Position numbers and translations under genes: made by a program. A model generated the notes under the pieces. The model was not told the origin of the DNA. It did no database searches and worked only from the letters and a program-made list of their open reading frames with translations. A DNA stretch of 60,466 nt. Origin: an uncultured Sphingomonadaceae bacterium (GTDB lineage: Bacteria; Pseudomonadota; Alphaproteobacteria; Sphingomonadales; Sphingomonadaceae). Positions 19,222-30,596 of this stretch are shown one piece after another (within the stretch, counting starts at the first letter, position 1; each line of letters opens with the position of its first letter). The stretch covers positions 1 to 60,466 of the forward strand of contig CAIQHF010000006.1 in assembly GCA_903871605.1 (NCBI GenBank). Direction: 5' to 3'.

Positions 19222-20172
19222 GTGACCGAACCCTTCGTCCGTCCCGACGTCGCCCTTTTCCTCAAATATCTCAATTCCATGCCCGGCCCGAAAATCCACG
19301 AGCTCGGCGCCGTCGTCGGCCGCGAGATGTCTCGGGCGATGCGCGACGTCGCCGATCTCGAGACGGGGCCGCTCGCGATCTTGCGCGATCTGACGATGCC
19401 CGGCCCCGGCGGCGGCGAAATCGGACTGCGGCTGTTCGACGCGCGCGCGTCGCGCGAGCCGGGGCCGGTGCTGGTCTTCTTCCACGGCGGCGGCTGGGTG
19501 CTGGGCGATCTCGACGGCTATGAGCCGCCTTGCGCCGAGATGGCGCGCATGCTCGACCTGCCCGTCGTCTCGGTCGACTACCGTCTGGCGCCCGAATCGC
19601 CCTGGCCGGCCGCGCCCGACGATTGCGAGGCCGCCGCGCGCTGGGTGGCGAGCGCCCCCGAGGCGCTGGGGCTGGCGCCGACGTCGCTGGTGCTGGCCGG
19701 CGACAGCGCGGGCGGCACGCTGACCATCGTCACCGCGCTCGCGCTGCGCGATGCGCCCGCGGCGGTGCCGGTGCTCGCGCAATGGGCGATCTACCCCGCC
19801 GCCGATCTCGCCACCCATTATCCCTCCTATGCCGATTTCCGCGAGGGCTATTTCCTCACCGAGGAAAGCATGCGCTGGTTCAACGACAGCTATGCGCCCG
19901 ACGTCACCGACTGGCGCGGCTCGCCGATGGTCGCATCGCTCGCCGGGCTGCCGCCGGCGCTGGTCACCACCGCCGGGCTCGATCCGATCCGCGATCAGGG
20001 CCGCGCCTATGCGGCGGGGCTCGCCAGGGTGGGCGTGCCGGTGAGTTTTCGCGAGGCGGCGGGCAATATCCACGGCTTCATCAACCTGCGAAAGGCGATC
20101 CCTTCCGCGCAAGCCGACTTCCACGACAGTCTCGCCATGCTCGGGACGATCATCGCGCAGGCGCAGGCATGA
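19222..20172 (+). CDS. Alpha/beta hydrolase, hormone-sensitive-lipase (HSL) family esterase
   Basis: A 316-residue esterase. The oxyanion motif FFHGGGWVLGD (about 89-99), nucleophile GDSAGG, Asp in DPIRDQG and His in GNIHGF form a complete HSL-family catalytic machine. DYRLAPE is a further family signature. The GTG start at 19222 is supported by AGGAG seven bases upstream. The TGA overlaps the rppH ATG (ATGA), giving a coupled pair. It probably hydrolyses short acyl esters in the cytosol, as no signal peptide is seen. Confidence 0.88.
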   Translation: MTEPFVRPDVALFLKYLNSMPGPKIHELGAVVGREMSRAMRDVADLETGPLAILRDLTMPGPGGGEIGLRLFDARASREPGPVLVFFHGGGWVLGDLDGYEPPCAEMARMLDLPVVSVDYRLAPESPWPAAPDDCEAAARWVASAPEALGLAPTSLVLAGDSAGGTLTIVTALALRDAPAAVPVLAQWAIYPAADLATHYPSYADFREGYFLTEESMRWFNDSYAPDVTDWRGSPMVASLAGLPPALVTTAGLDPIRDQGRAYAAGLARVGVPVSFREAAGNIHGFINLRKAIPSAQADFHDSLAMLGTIIAQAQA

Positions 20173-20642
20173 CCGCGCATCTCCCCTATCGCCCCGCCGC
20201 GGGGATCATGCTGCTCAACGCCGAAGGCAAGGTGTTCGTCGGCCAAAGGCTCGATTCGACCGTCGAGGCCTGGCAGATGCCGCAGGGCGGAATCGACAAG
20301 GGCGAGGCGGCCGACGCCGCCGCCCTGCGCGAACTCTACGAGGAAACCGGAATCGCCGCGCATCTCGTCGAGATCGTCGCCGAGGCGCCCGAGACGCTCG
20401 ACTATGACCTGCCGGCCGATCTGGTCGGCAAATTATGGAAGGGCAAATATCGCGGCCAGCGGCAGAGCTGGTTCCTGATGCGCTTCCTCGGCACCGACGC
20501 CGATGTCGCGATCGACACGCCGCATCCCGAGTTCCGCAGCTGGAAATGGGCCGAGCCGAGCGAATTGCCCGACATGATCGTGCCGTTCAAGCGCGAGCTC
20601 TACCAGAATGTGCTACGCGCGTTCGCAGATCATCTCGCGTAG
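20169..20642 (+). CDS. rppH: RNA 5'-pyrophosphohydrolase (Nudix)
   Basis: A 157-residue Nudix hydrolase. The Nudix box GGIDKGEAADAAALREL-YEETGI fits GX5EX7REUXEEXGU. The opening YRPAAGIMLLNAEGKVFVGQR and the WQMPQGGI motif are characteristic of RppH, which removes pyrophosphate from 5'-triphosphate RNA to start decay. It is coupled to the upstream esterase. Confidence 0.9.
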   Translation: MTAHLPYRPAAGIMLLNAEGKVFVGQRLDSTVEAWQMPQGGIDKGEAADAAALRELYEETGIAAHLVEIVAEAPETLDYDLPADLVGKLWKGKYRGQRQSWFLMRFLGTDADVAIDTPHPEFRSWKWAEPSELPDMIVPFKRELYQNVLRAFADHLA

Positions 20643-20655
20643 GAATCGGCCGCGC

Positions 20656-21726
20656 ATGAAGCATTTGCCCCGCGCCTTCTTCCTTGCGCTCGCATGTTCG
20701 AGGAGCGCGGCGGGCGCGCAGACGACGAGTTCGCTGGCGCAACCCGAGCCCGAAATCCCGATCCTCTGGCTGGCGCCGCCACCCGAGGATATCGCGCCCG
20801 AAGACCAGCAGCTGCCGATGATGACGCTGCTCATCCCGCCGCCGCCCAATCCCAATGCGGTGGCGCTGCCGCCTGCCGCGCGCGCGCTGCTCGAGGAGGC
20901 GATGCAAAAGGGTTCGCCCGAAAGCTTCGCCGCGGTCGAGAAGCTCGCACGCGACACCTATCCGACCGGCGGCGCGCAGATCGATGCGCTCGCCGCCGAG
21001 AACAGCGCCAAGATCGCCGAGAAGAAGGCGGCCGACGCGCGTGCCAAGGCCGATGCGCTGGCCGCGGCGAGCTTCCTCGACAATTGGAAGGGCGAGCTCG
21101 ACCTCGGCGGCTCCTACACCACGGGGGCGACCGACGCGCTGGCGATCTACGGCGCGTTCAAGCTCAACCGCGAGGGACTGCGCTGGCGCCAGGCGCTGAG
21201 CGGCCGCGTCGACTATTCGAAAAGCGGGGGCGTGCTCTCGACCGACAAGGACACCGCCGCCTACCAGCCGCAATATAAGCTCAGCGATCGGCTCTACGCC
21301 TACGGCCTCGGCCAGTTCGATCGCGACCGCATCCTCGGCTTCGCCTATCGCTTCACCGAGAGCGCGGGCTTCGGCTACACCGTGCTGCCGGCGCCGACGC
21401 TGCATCTCGATCTCGAGGCCGGCCCCGCGGTGCGCGAGACGCGCTATCTGGGCGACCTCGAGGGCTATCGCGAGACGCGGCTGGCCGGGCGCGGATCGGT
21501 CAACTTCCTGTGGAAGCCCAATGCGACGATCCAGCTGACCGAGGTCGCGGCGATCTATTTCGAGTCCGACAATTCGAACATCACCTCGACCACCGCGCTC
21601 GACACCAAGCTGTTCGGTCCGCTGAAGGCGCGCTTCTCGTACAATATCACCTACGAGCAGGACACGCCCAACGTCGCGAAAAGCCTCGACACGATCACGA
21701 CGGCATCGCTGGTATATAGTTTCTAG
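20656..21726 (+). CDS. DUF481 (YdiY-like) outer-membrane-type protein
   Basis: A 356-residue exported protein. A short signal peptide (MKHLPRAFFLALACSRSAAGAQ) is followed by a Pro-rich segment, an Ala/Lys helical segment (about 90-140), and a C-terminal DUF481 beta-barrel region starting at WKGELDLGGSYTTGATD. It ends in Phe (SLVYSF), as barrel proteins recognised by BamA often do. Function is unknown; DUF481 proteins are associated with salt or acid stress in some bacteria. The ATG at 20656 starts the signal peptide. Confidence 0.8.
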   Translation: MKHLPRAFFLALACSRSAAGAQTTSSLAQPEPEIPILWLAPPPEDIAPEDQQLPMMTLLIPPPPNPNAVALPPAARALLEEAMQKGSPESFAAVEKLARDTYPTGGAQIDALAAENSAKIAEKKAADARAKADALAAASFLDNWKGELDLGGSYTTGATDALAIYGAFKLNREGLRWRQALSGRVDYSKSGGVLSTDKDTAAYQPQYKLSDRLYAYGLGQFDRDRILGFAYRFTESAGFGYTVLPAPTLHLDLEAGPAVRETRYLGDLEGYRETRLAGRGSVNFLWKPNATIQLTEVAAIYFESDNSNITSTTALDTKLFGPLKARFSYNITYEQDTPNVAKSLDTITTASLVYSF

Positions 21727-21769
21727 GCGGCCCAGGCCCGCACGCCGAGGCGGACGTTGCGCCTGCCAC

Positions 21770-21815
21770 GCATTCTCGACGTGACCCCGGCCTGCACCGG
21801 GACCTGATACCCAAG
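21770..21815. repeat. Partial palindromic element in the DUF481-M20 gap
   Basis: A single short pair, CCCCGGCCTGCACCGGGACC, resembles one half of the family A elements. The rest of the 125-base gap holds no other feature I can name. Confidence 0.4.
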
Positions 21816-21851
21816 ATTGCCCCCCGCTCCGCTTCGCACTAAGCCTCGCTC

Positions 21852-23063
21852 ATGCTCTTAACCCGCGCCGATCACCGGCCCGCCCTCGATGTCGCCGCAC
21901 GCCAGCCGATGCTGGAACAGACGCTCGACTGGGCTGCGATCAACAGCGGCACGGGCAATCTGAAGGGTCTCGCCAACGTCGCCGGCAGACTTTGCGACGC
22001 CTTCGCTGCGCTGCCCGGCTCGCTCGATCTGCGCGCGGCGGATCCGGTCGAGGCGATCTTGCCGGATGGTGCTGCGCGGCCGATCGAGCGCGGTCGCAAT
22101 CTGCATGTGACGGTGCGCCCCGAGGCGCCGACGCAGATCCTGCTCACCGGCCACATGGACACGGTGTTCGGTGCCGATCACCCCTTCCAGATGACCCGGA
22201 CGCTCGACGACGGGCGGATCAACGGCCCCGGCGTCGCGGACATGAAAAGCGGGCTGGCGATCATGCTCGCCGCGCTGACCGGCCTGGAGGCGAGCCCGTT
22301 GCGCGATCGGATCGGCTACGAGGTGGTGATCAATTCGGACGAGGAGACGGGCTCGCACGGCTCCGCCGCGCTGATCGCGCGTGCCACGAAAGGCAAGGCC
22401 GCGGCATTGACCTACGAACCCGCCGCGAGCCCCGACGGGCTGCTCGCGGGCGCCCGGCCGGGCAGCGGCAATTTCTCGATCGTCATCGCCGGTCGCAGCG
22501 CACACGCCGGCCGCAACCCCGAAGACGGACGCAACGCTATTCTCGCCGCCGCCGATCTCGCGCTCCGGCTGGCGAAGGCGGCAGGGCCACGGCTTAGCGT
22601 CAATCCCGCGAAGATCGACGGCGGCGGGCCCAGCAACGTTGTTCCCGATCATGCCGTGCTGCGCGTCAACATGCGCCCCGCCACCCCCGAGGACGAGGCG
22701 CGCGCGCGCAGCCATTTCGAGAGCGCGATCGCGATGGTCGCGGCCGCGCACGACGTGACGATCCACAGCCATGGCGGCTTCGCCCGCCCGCCCAAGCCGC
22801 TCGATGCCGCCGCCGAGCGGCTGTTCGCGCTGGTCCGCGACTGCGGCGCGACGCTGGGGCAGACGATCGCCTGGGCGCCGAGCGGCGGGGTGTGCGACGG
22901 CAACAACATCGCCGCCGCCGGCGTCCCCGTCGTCGACACGATGGGGGCAAGAGGCGGCGCGATCCATTCGGCCGACGAATATCTCATTCCCGACAGCCTC
23001 GCGGAACGCGCGATGCTCTCGACGCTGGTGCTGCTCGAACTCGCCGAGCGGGGCCGCCCATGA
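21852..23063 (+). CDS. M20-family metallohydrolase of the arginine succinylation cluster
   Basis: A 403-residue carboxypeptidase G2/ArgE/DapE-like enzyme. The di-zinc site is visible as TGHMDTVFG (His and Asp), GPGVADMKSG (bridging Asp), NSDEETGSHGS (catalytic Glu and ligand Glu) and a late IHSADEY His. A dimerisation lid domain lies in between (NFSIVIAGRSAHAGRNPEDGRNAI). It is the first of three genes (hydrolase, astA, astB) and its TGA overlaps the astA ATG. AstE, the usual succinylglutamate desuccinylase, is an M14 enzyme and is not seen here, so this hydrolase may do that job or hydrolyse another N-acyl amino acid (inference). Confidence 0.82.
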   Translation: MLLTRADHRPALDVAARQPMLEQTLDWAAINSGTGNLKGLANVAGRLCDAFAALPGSLDLRAADPVEAILPDGAARPIERGRNLHVTVRPEAPTQILLTGHMDTVFGADHPFQMTRTLDDGRINGPGVADMKSGLAIMLAALTGLEASPLRDRIGYEVVINSDEETGSHGSAALIARATKGKAAALTYEPAASPDGLLAGARPGSGNFSIVIAGRSAHAGRNPEDGRNAILAAADLALRLAKAAGPRLSVNPAKIDGGGPSNVVPDHAVLRVNMRPATPEDEARARSHFESAIAMVAAAHDVTIHSHGGFARPPKPLDAAAERLFALVRDCGATLGQTIAWAPSGGVCDGNNIAAAGVPVVDTMGARGGAIHSADEYLIPDSLAERAMLSTLVLLELAERGRP

Positions 23064-24073
23064 GCTTCCGTATCCGCGCCTCGCGCGCCGACGATCTCGA
23101 CTCGCTTTATGAGATGGCCAAGCTGACCGGTGGCGGCTTCACCAACCTGCCGCCCGACCGCGACGCGCTCGCCGCCCGGCTCGCCACCTCCGCTGCCGCC
23201 TTCGCCAAGCAGGACGATACGCCCGGCGACGATCTCTACGTGTTGATGCTCGAGGACATCGCGACCGGGCATGTCCGCGGCACCGCGCAGATCTTCTCTA
23301 AGGTCGGGCAGCGCTGGCCGTTCTACAGCTATCGGATCGGTATCATGAGCCAGGCGAGCCAGGCGCTCGGCCGCACCTTCCGCGCCGAGACGCTGACGCT
23401 GTCGACCGACATGGAGGGCGCTTCCGAGGTCGGCGGGCTGTTCCTCCACCCGCAGGAGCGAGCCGGCGGCCTGGGGCAGCTGCTCGCGCGCTCGCGCTAT
23501 CTGTTCATCAAGCAGCACCGCGCGCGGTTCGCAGCGCGCGTCATCGCCGAGCTGCGCGGCGTGATCGACGAAGCGGGTGGTTCGCATTTCTGGGACGGGC
23601 TTGCCGGCAAGTTCTTCGGGATGAGCTTTCAGGAAGCCGACGAGTTCAACGCGGTCCACGGCAATCAATTCATCGCCGACCTGATGCCCAAGCATCCGAT
23701 CTACATAGCAATGCTGCCCGATGCCGCGCGCGCGGTGATGGGGCTCCCCCACCCGACCGGTCGCGCGGCGATGCGGATGCTCGAGGCGGAGGGCTTCGCG
23801 CATGAGGGCTATATCGACATCTTCGACGGCGGCCCGACGATGGCGGCGGCGACCGACGCGGTCCGCACCGTCCGCGATGCCAAGGCCGCGACGGTGGTGG
23901 CGGTGGATGCGGACAAGGGCGCGCCGGGGCTGGTATCGGCGGGGCGGCTCGAGACGTTTCGCTGTGTCCGCGCGAAGATCACGGTGCGCGACGACGGCGT
24001 GGCACTCGATCCCGAGGGCGCAGCGGCGCTGGGCGTCTCGGTGGGCGACGAGGTGCTGCATGTCGGGCGCTAG
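23060..24073 (+). CDS. astA: Arginine N-succinyltransferase
   Basis: A 337-residue AstA, first enzyme of the ammonia-producing arginine succinyltransferase route (arginine plus succinyl-CoA gives N2-succinylarginine). GNAT-like family segments are visible: FRIRASRADDLDSLYEMA, GGGFTNLPPDR, EVGGLFLHPQERAGGLGQLLARSRYLF, and AELRGVIDEAGGSHFWDGLAGKFFGMSFQEAD. It overlaps the upstream M20 hydrolase by four bases, and astB follows after a family B repeat. Confidence 0.93.
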   Translation: MSFRIRASRADDLDSLYEMAKLTGGGFTNLPPDRDALAARLATSAAAFAKQDDTPGDDLYVLMLEDIATGHVRGTAQIFSKVGQRWPFYSYRIGIMSQASQALGRTFRAETLTLSTDMEGASEVGGLFLHPQERAGGLGQLLARSRYLFIKQHRARFAARVIAELRGVIDEAGGSHFWDGLAGKFFGMSFQEADEFNAVHGNQFIADLMPKHPIYIAMLPDAARAVMGLPHPTGRAAMRMLEAEGFAHEGYIDIFDGGPTMAAATDAVRTVRDAKAATVVAVDADKGAPGLVSAGRLETFRCVRAKITVRDDGVALDPEGAAALGVSVGDEVLHVGR

Positions 24074-24090
24074 TCGCGACCCCGTTCCCC

Positions 24091-24171
24091 CGTTCGTCCT
24101 GAGCGCAGTCGAAGGACGGACTGCACGCGCAACGCCCGAAACATGCACTTCGACTGCGCTCAGTGCGAACG
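24091..24171. repeat. Palindromic intergenic element, family B, copy 2
   Basis: The arms CGTTCGTCCTGAGCGCAGTC and CGACTGCGCTCAGTGCGAACG flank a short spacer. It fills the astA-astB gap and contains a spurious in-frame ATG at 24143. Confidence 0.85.
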
Positions 24172-24187
24172 GGGTGGGGTGGCGCAC

Positions 24188-25441
24188 GTGACGAAGCCCC
24201 CCCTCGTCGAGATCAATTTCGACGGCATCGTCGGCCCGACGCACAATTATGCGGGGCTGAGCCTCGGCAACCTCGCCTCCAAGTCCAACGCGGGCAAGAC
24301 CTCGCGGCCCCGCGCCGCGGCGTTGCAGGGAATCGCCAAGATGCGCGCCAACCTCGCGCTCGGGCTGACCCAGGGCATCTTGCTACCCCACAGGCGCCCC
24401 GATGCCGACTGGCTCGCCAGCCTCTCGACCGACGCCGCGAACGCCGGTCCGCTCTGGCCCGCCGCCGCGTCAGCATCGGCGATGTGGGCGGCCAATGCCG
24501 CGACTGTCTCGCCCGCGCCCGATACCGGCGATGGCCGCTGCCACCTGAGCGTCGCCAATCTGGTGACGATGCCGCATCGCAGCCACGAATGGCCCGGCAC
24601 GCTGGCGCAGCTGCGCCTCGCCTTCGCCGACGACGTGTTCGCGGTGCACGGCCCCGTCCCCGCGCCGTTCGGCGACGAGGGCGCCGCCAATCACATGCGG
24701 CTGTGCGAACATCATAGCGCACCCGGCATCGAGCTGTTCGTCTATGGCGAGGCCGGTGGCCCCTACCCCGCGCGCCAGCATCGCCAGGCGAGCGCCGCGA
24801 TCGCCCGCGCGCATGGGCTCGCCGAACCGGTCTTCGTCCGCCAGTCGGACGAGGCGATCGCCGCCGGCGCCTTCCACAACGATGTCGTCGCGGTCGCCAA
24901 CGAGCGCGTGCTGTTCGCGCACGAGCACGCCTTCGCCGACAAGCATGTCCTGTTCGGCGAACTGCGAGCGCGATTGCCGTCGGTCGAGATCATCGAGGTG
25001 CCCGCCGACGCGGTATCGCTCGCCGATGCCATAGCGTCCTATCTGTTCAACGCCCAGCTCGTCACGCTGCCGGGTGGCGGGGGGATGGCGCTGATCCTGC
25101 CGTCGGAGGCGCAGCGCGTCGGCCGCGTCTGGCAGTGGCTCGAGACGCTGCTCGCGGGCAACGGCCCGATCCGGCGCATCATTCCCGTCGACGTGCGCGA
25201 GTCGATGGCGAATGGCGGCGGCCCCGCCTGCCTGCGGCTGCGCGTCGTCTGCGACCCCGCAAGCGTCGACCCACGCTTCCTCGTCGACGATGCCCGGCTC
25301 GATCGGATCGCCGCCGTCATCGCCGAACATTGGCCCGAGGCGGTCACCCCCGCCGAGATCGCCATGCTCGGCGCCTGGCCCGCGGCGGTCGCGGCGCGCG
25401 AAGCGCTGCTCGACGCGCTCGACCTTGGCGAATTGCGCTGA
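24188..25441 (+). CDS. astB: N-succinylarginine dihydrolase
   Basis: A 417-residue pentein-fold enzyme that converts N2-succinylarginine to succinylornithine, CO2 and ammonia. EINFDGIVGPTHNYAGLS is the family N-terminus. The catalytic His is in FHNDVVAVAN, and the nucleophilic Cys in GGGPACLRLRV near the end. The GTG at 24188 is chosen because it places the protein start just before this N-terminus; the ATG at 24143 lies inside the palindromic repeat and would add repeat-derived residues. AstC, AstD and AstE are not in the window. Confidence 0.92.
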   Translation: MTKPPLVEINFDGIVGPTHNYAGLSLGNLASKSNAGKTSRPRAAALQGIAKMRANLALGLTQGILLPHRRPDADWLASLSTDAANAGPLWPAAASASAMWAANAATVSPAPDTGDGRCHLSVANLVTMPHRSHEWPGTLAQLRLAFADDVFAVHGPVPAPFGDEGAANHMRLCEHHSAPGIELFVYGEAGGPYPARQHRQASAAIARAHGLAEPVFVRQSDEAIAAGAFHNDVVAVANERVLFAHEHAFADKHVLFGELRARLPSVEIIEVPADAVSLADAIASYLFNAQLVTLPGGGGMALILPSEAQRVGRVWQWLETLLAGNGPIRRIIPVDVRESMANGGGPACLRLRVVCDPASVDPRFLVDDARLDRIAAVIAEHWPEAVTPAEIAMLGAWPAAVAAREALLDALDLGELR

Positions 25442-25509
25442 GTTAACCGATCATTAGCACCCGCCGTGGCAAGACTTGCCCCGATCAGCGCATCTTACCG
25501 GAGGCGGGC

Positions 25510-25821
25510 ATGGCCGCATCGGCTTTCGAACTGCCGTATGACAAGCGGGACAATAAGCGGTCGCGGCTGCTGTTGACCGCGCAGATGGAGACCGACCAGG
25601 GCATGGTCGAGGTCCATCTGCTCAACATCTCGCATTCGGGCGCCAAGCTCGACGCCGAAGTGCCGCCGCAGCGCGGCGAGCGGGTGACGCTGATCCACGA
25701 CGATCTGCGCGTGTCCGGCACGATCGCCTGGGTCGAGGATCATCGCTTCGGCATGGCGTTCGACGCGTCGATCGACCAGCATTTCCTCGTCGCGCGCGGA
25801 CAGCAGCACCTTTCGGGCTGA
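25510..25821 (+). CDS. PilZ-domain protein
   Basis: A 103-residue single-domain PilZ protein, a likely cyclic-di-GMP receptor. DKRDNKRSRLLL holds the RxxxR-type N-terminal motif in variant form (KRSR). HLLNISHSGAKLDAE matches the D/NxSxxG strand motif, with N for the usual D. GTIAWVEDHRFGMAF ends the barrel. It stands alone with its own promoter gap. c-di-GMP binding is plausible but should be tested because both motifs deviate slightly. Confidence 0.82.
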   Translation: MAASAFELPYDKRDNKRSRLLLTAQMETDQGMVEVHLLNISHSGAKLDAEVPPQRGERVTLIHDDLRVSGTIAWVEDHRFGMAFDASIDQHFLVARGQQHLSG

Positions 25822-25910
25822 GCCGTCCGACGGGCATGGCGGGACGGCCGTCGCGTGCGACTTAGCCGCGGCTGATGCGTTCGCAGAGGGAATCCCCCTC
25901 GGAGAAGCGC

Positions 25911-26465
25911 ATGCCCCGTCTTGATCCCGCAACCACCGCACTCGTCCTCATCGATCTGCAGAACGGCATCGTCGGCATGGACCTCGCGCCGCGCAGCGGC
26001 GGCGCGATCGTCGTCGCCGCCGAGACGCTCGCGGCGCGATTCCGCGCGGCCGGCGCGCCCGTCATCCTCGTCCACGTCTCGTTCGCCGACGGGCTCGCCC
26101 CGCCGCAAAATGTCGACTCGCCGATGCCGTCGACCACCCCGCCCGCCGACTGGTCCGAGCTGGTAGAAGGCGTGCGGCAGGACGGCGACATCGTCGTTCT
26201 CAAGCATCATTGGGGTGCATTCACCGGAACCGACCTCGATCTCCAGCTGCGCCGGCGCGGCGTGAGCACGATCGTGCTGGGCGGGATCGCGACCAATTTC
26301 GGGGTGGAGTCGACCGCGCGCTCGGCGTGGGAGCATGGCTATGACGTCGTGCTCGCCGAGGATGTCTGTACCTCGGCCTCGGCGGAGGCGCATGGCTTCG
26401 CCGTGAAGACGATCTTCCCGCGGATCGGCCGGGTGGTGCAATCGGGCGACGTGACGCTGGCTTAG
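25911..26465 (+). CDS. Isochorismatase-fold hydrolase with Gly in place of the catalytic Cys
   Basis: A 184-residue protein of the cysteine-hydrolase/isochorismatase fold. ALVLIDLQNGIVG has the conserved Asp and Gln, and VVLKHHWGAFTGTDLD carries the usual Lys. The motif that normally reads G.ATN.CVESTAR.A is GIATNFGVESTARSAW, so the nucleophile position holds Gly. Isochorismatases such as EntB/PhzD also lack the Cys, while nicotinamidase-type members need it. GGAGAA precedes the ATG at 25911. No siderophore or phenazine genes are near, so the substrate is unknown. Confidence 0.8.
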   Translation: MPRLDPATTALVLIDLQNGIVGMDLAPRSGGAIVVAAETLAARFRAAGAPVILVHVSFADGLAPPQNVDSPMPSTTPPADWSELVEGVRQDGDIVVLKHHWGAFTGTDLDLQLRRRGVSTIVLGGIATNFGVESTARSAWEHGYDVVLAEDVCTSASAEAHGFAVKTIFPRIGRVVQSGDVTLA

Positions 26466-26484
26466 CGAAAGACGCGCCCCAAGC

Positions 26485-26582
26485 GTTCCCCGGCGAAAGC
26501 CGGGGTCCAGGCCCCACGCCGATAGGAGGCGCAGCGACCGCTACGCGCGACGGGCCTGGGCCCCCGGCGTTCGCCGGGGAAC
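26485..26582. repeat. Palindromic intergenic element, family A, copy 5
   Basis: It runs from GTTCCCCGGCGAAAGCCGGG to GGCGTTCGCCGGGGAAC. It lies between the convergent isochorismatase-fold gene and secA. Confidence 0.85.
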
Positions 26583-26597
26583 GGCAATGCCCTTAGA

Positions 26598-29336
<2,739 letters not shown>

Positions 29337-29719
29337 GGGTGTTCCTAGTCGTGAATGTGGCGGGGATATGGGCATGGCGGACCACGCCCGAAACCCCCGC
29401 GCGAGCAGGCGGTCGATCTAGGGACGGGGCAAGGGGGTGTCAATTCGGGTGGGGTCGTGGGATGCGGGTTGGTCGCCGCTTCCGGGGGGGGGGTGACGGG
29501 GTGCAGATGTCTGATTTTGGGGTCAGCGCCTGATCGCTTCCTTCGTCATCCCGAATTTGGTTCGGGATCCAGACGCGCGGCGTTGGATCCCGGGCGCTGC
29601 GTATCTGGATCCTGACCTTCGTCAGGATGACGGAAAGTGGTGGAATGCTGACGTTTCGCTAACCACCGAGCGGGTGCAATAGCTGTCTTTGCCGGCGCGA
29701 GCTTGCTAAAGAGCCTCGC
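29337..29719. other. Gene-free gap upstream of secA
   Basis: This gap holds the secA promoter region, a run of ten G residues at 29484-29493, and a palindromic repeat at 29544-29633. I see no convincing ORF or RNA gene in it. Confidence 0.6.
29544..29633. repeat. Palindromic intergenic element with CGTCATCC ends
   Basis: The arms CGTCATCCCGAATTTGGTTC and a right arm ending CTTCGTCAGGATGACG are inverted copies, with GGATCC inside each half. The family is distinct from A, B and C. Confidence 0.75.
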
Positions 29720-30274
29720 TCATTGAGACGTTAGATTTGGGGCCCCACCAGCCGTAGAAAACATCAGATGAGCGAACTTAAATTGCCCAGTTGAGCAAAA
29801 CGCCATTTCATTGCCGGACGAGATTGGCATGAATTTGACGTTGAAAGCCGTGCCACTGATCAGCAACGTTACTGTTCCCGATTCAGAGACGGCAAGGTTA
29901 AACGGTATTGTTCCTGCAATTCCCACTTGTGCCACTGTATGGGATTGCAAGTCTTCGCCACGTTGAGTGTTGAGAACTACGTTGAATTGCTTGGCATGGG
30001 CCGAGTCAGCCACGAGTTGAAAGCCCGTGCTGCTCTTGCCGTCAGCACTGACAAGGCGAGCCCCGGCCACCGGCAGATTGTTACCGGACCGCATTTGCAC
30101 CGATTCTATGGTCCCGCTGATCGTCATTTGGCCGCTCGCCTCTTGAGAAACTGACGAATAGTGATCCGGCGGCACATCGCAGTCGAAGCTCAGCGGCGCA
30201 GCATTCGCGAAAGTCGGATACGCGACTAGCAGGGTGGTTAGTACCTTACACATAGTGAAGTGGACAGTCTGCAT
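29720..30274 (-). CDS. Hypothetical secreted protein (orphan, AT-richer)
   Basis: A 184-residue protein that I do not recognise. Its N-terminus is a signal peptide (hydrophobic VLTTLLVAYPTFANA), and the mature part begins APLSFDCDVPPDHYSS and is rich in Ser, Thr, Val and Gly with alternating strands, suggesting a small beta protein. Two Cys (in FDCD and FCSTG) could form a disulfide. The ATG at 30274 has GGGGGAGG eight bases upstream. By hand count, 29761-29820 is 28/60 G+C, well below the surrounding DNA, and codon choice is unlike its neighbours. It is flanked by repeat-filled gaps, which suggests acquisition by transfer. Confidence 0.6.
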   Translation of the reverse strand: MQTVHFTMCKVLTTLLVAYPTFANAAPLSFDCDVPPDHYSSVSQEASGQMTISGTIESVQMRSGNNLPVAGARLVSADGKSSTGFQLVADSAHAKQFNVVLNTQRGEDLQSHTVAQVGIAGTIPFNLAVSESGTVTLLISGTAFNVKFMPISSGNEMAFCSTGQFKFAHLMFSTAGGAPNLTSQ

Positions 30275-30376
30275 CGATGGCCTCCCCCTACTGGAAGTCT
30301 CCATCGTCTGCTATTGGCGATGCTGATGCAAGAGCGGATTGACCGTAATTGGGGCGATAGCAGCCATACCCCATTA

Positions 30377-30475
30377 GTCATCGCGAGGCGCGCAGCGCCG
30401 CGGCAATCCAGACGCCGACCTGGATTGTTTGGCGATGCCCACGATCACGGGCGGGCGATTGCGAGGCGCGCCTGC
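30377..30475. repeat. Palindromic element with GTCATCGCGAGG ends
   Basis: The left arm GTCATCGCGAGGCGCGCAG and right arm GGGCGATTGCGAGGCGCGCC enclose a smaller inverted pair GCAATCCAG / CTGGATTG. Another interspersed repeat type. Confidence 0.6.
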
Positions 30476-30519
30476 CAAACCATGAACGTCGGCACTGCTG
30501 CTACTGCGCCTCTTCTCCC

Positions 30520-30596
30520 GTGTTCCCACGAAAGCGGGAACCCAAGGCGGCGGCGCCGTGCCCCGTCGCCTGGGCTCCTGGCTGCGCAGGAGCACG
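30520..30596. repeat. Palindromic element related to family A
   Basis: GTGTTCCCACGAAAGCGGGA on the left pairs loosely with CTCCTGGCTGCGCAGGAGCACG on the right, and an internal CCCAAGGCGG / CGCCTGGG pair is present. Confidence 0.55.

Noticed and set aside
24143-24190. ATG at 24143 as astB start
   Set aside because: It lies inside a family B repeat; the GTG at 24188 fits the family N-terminus.
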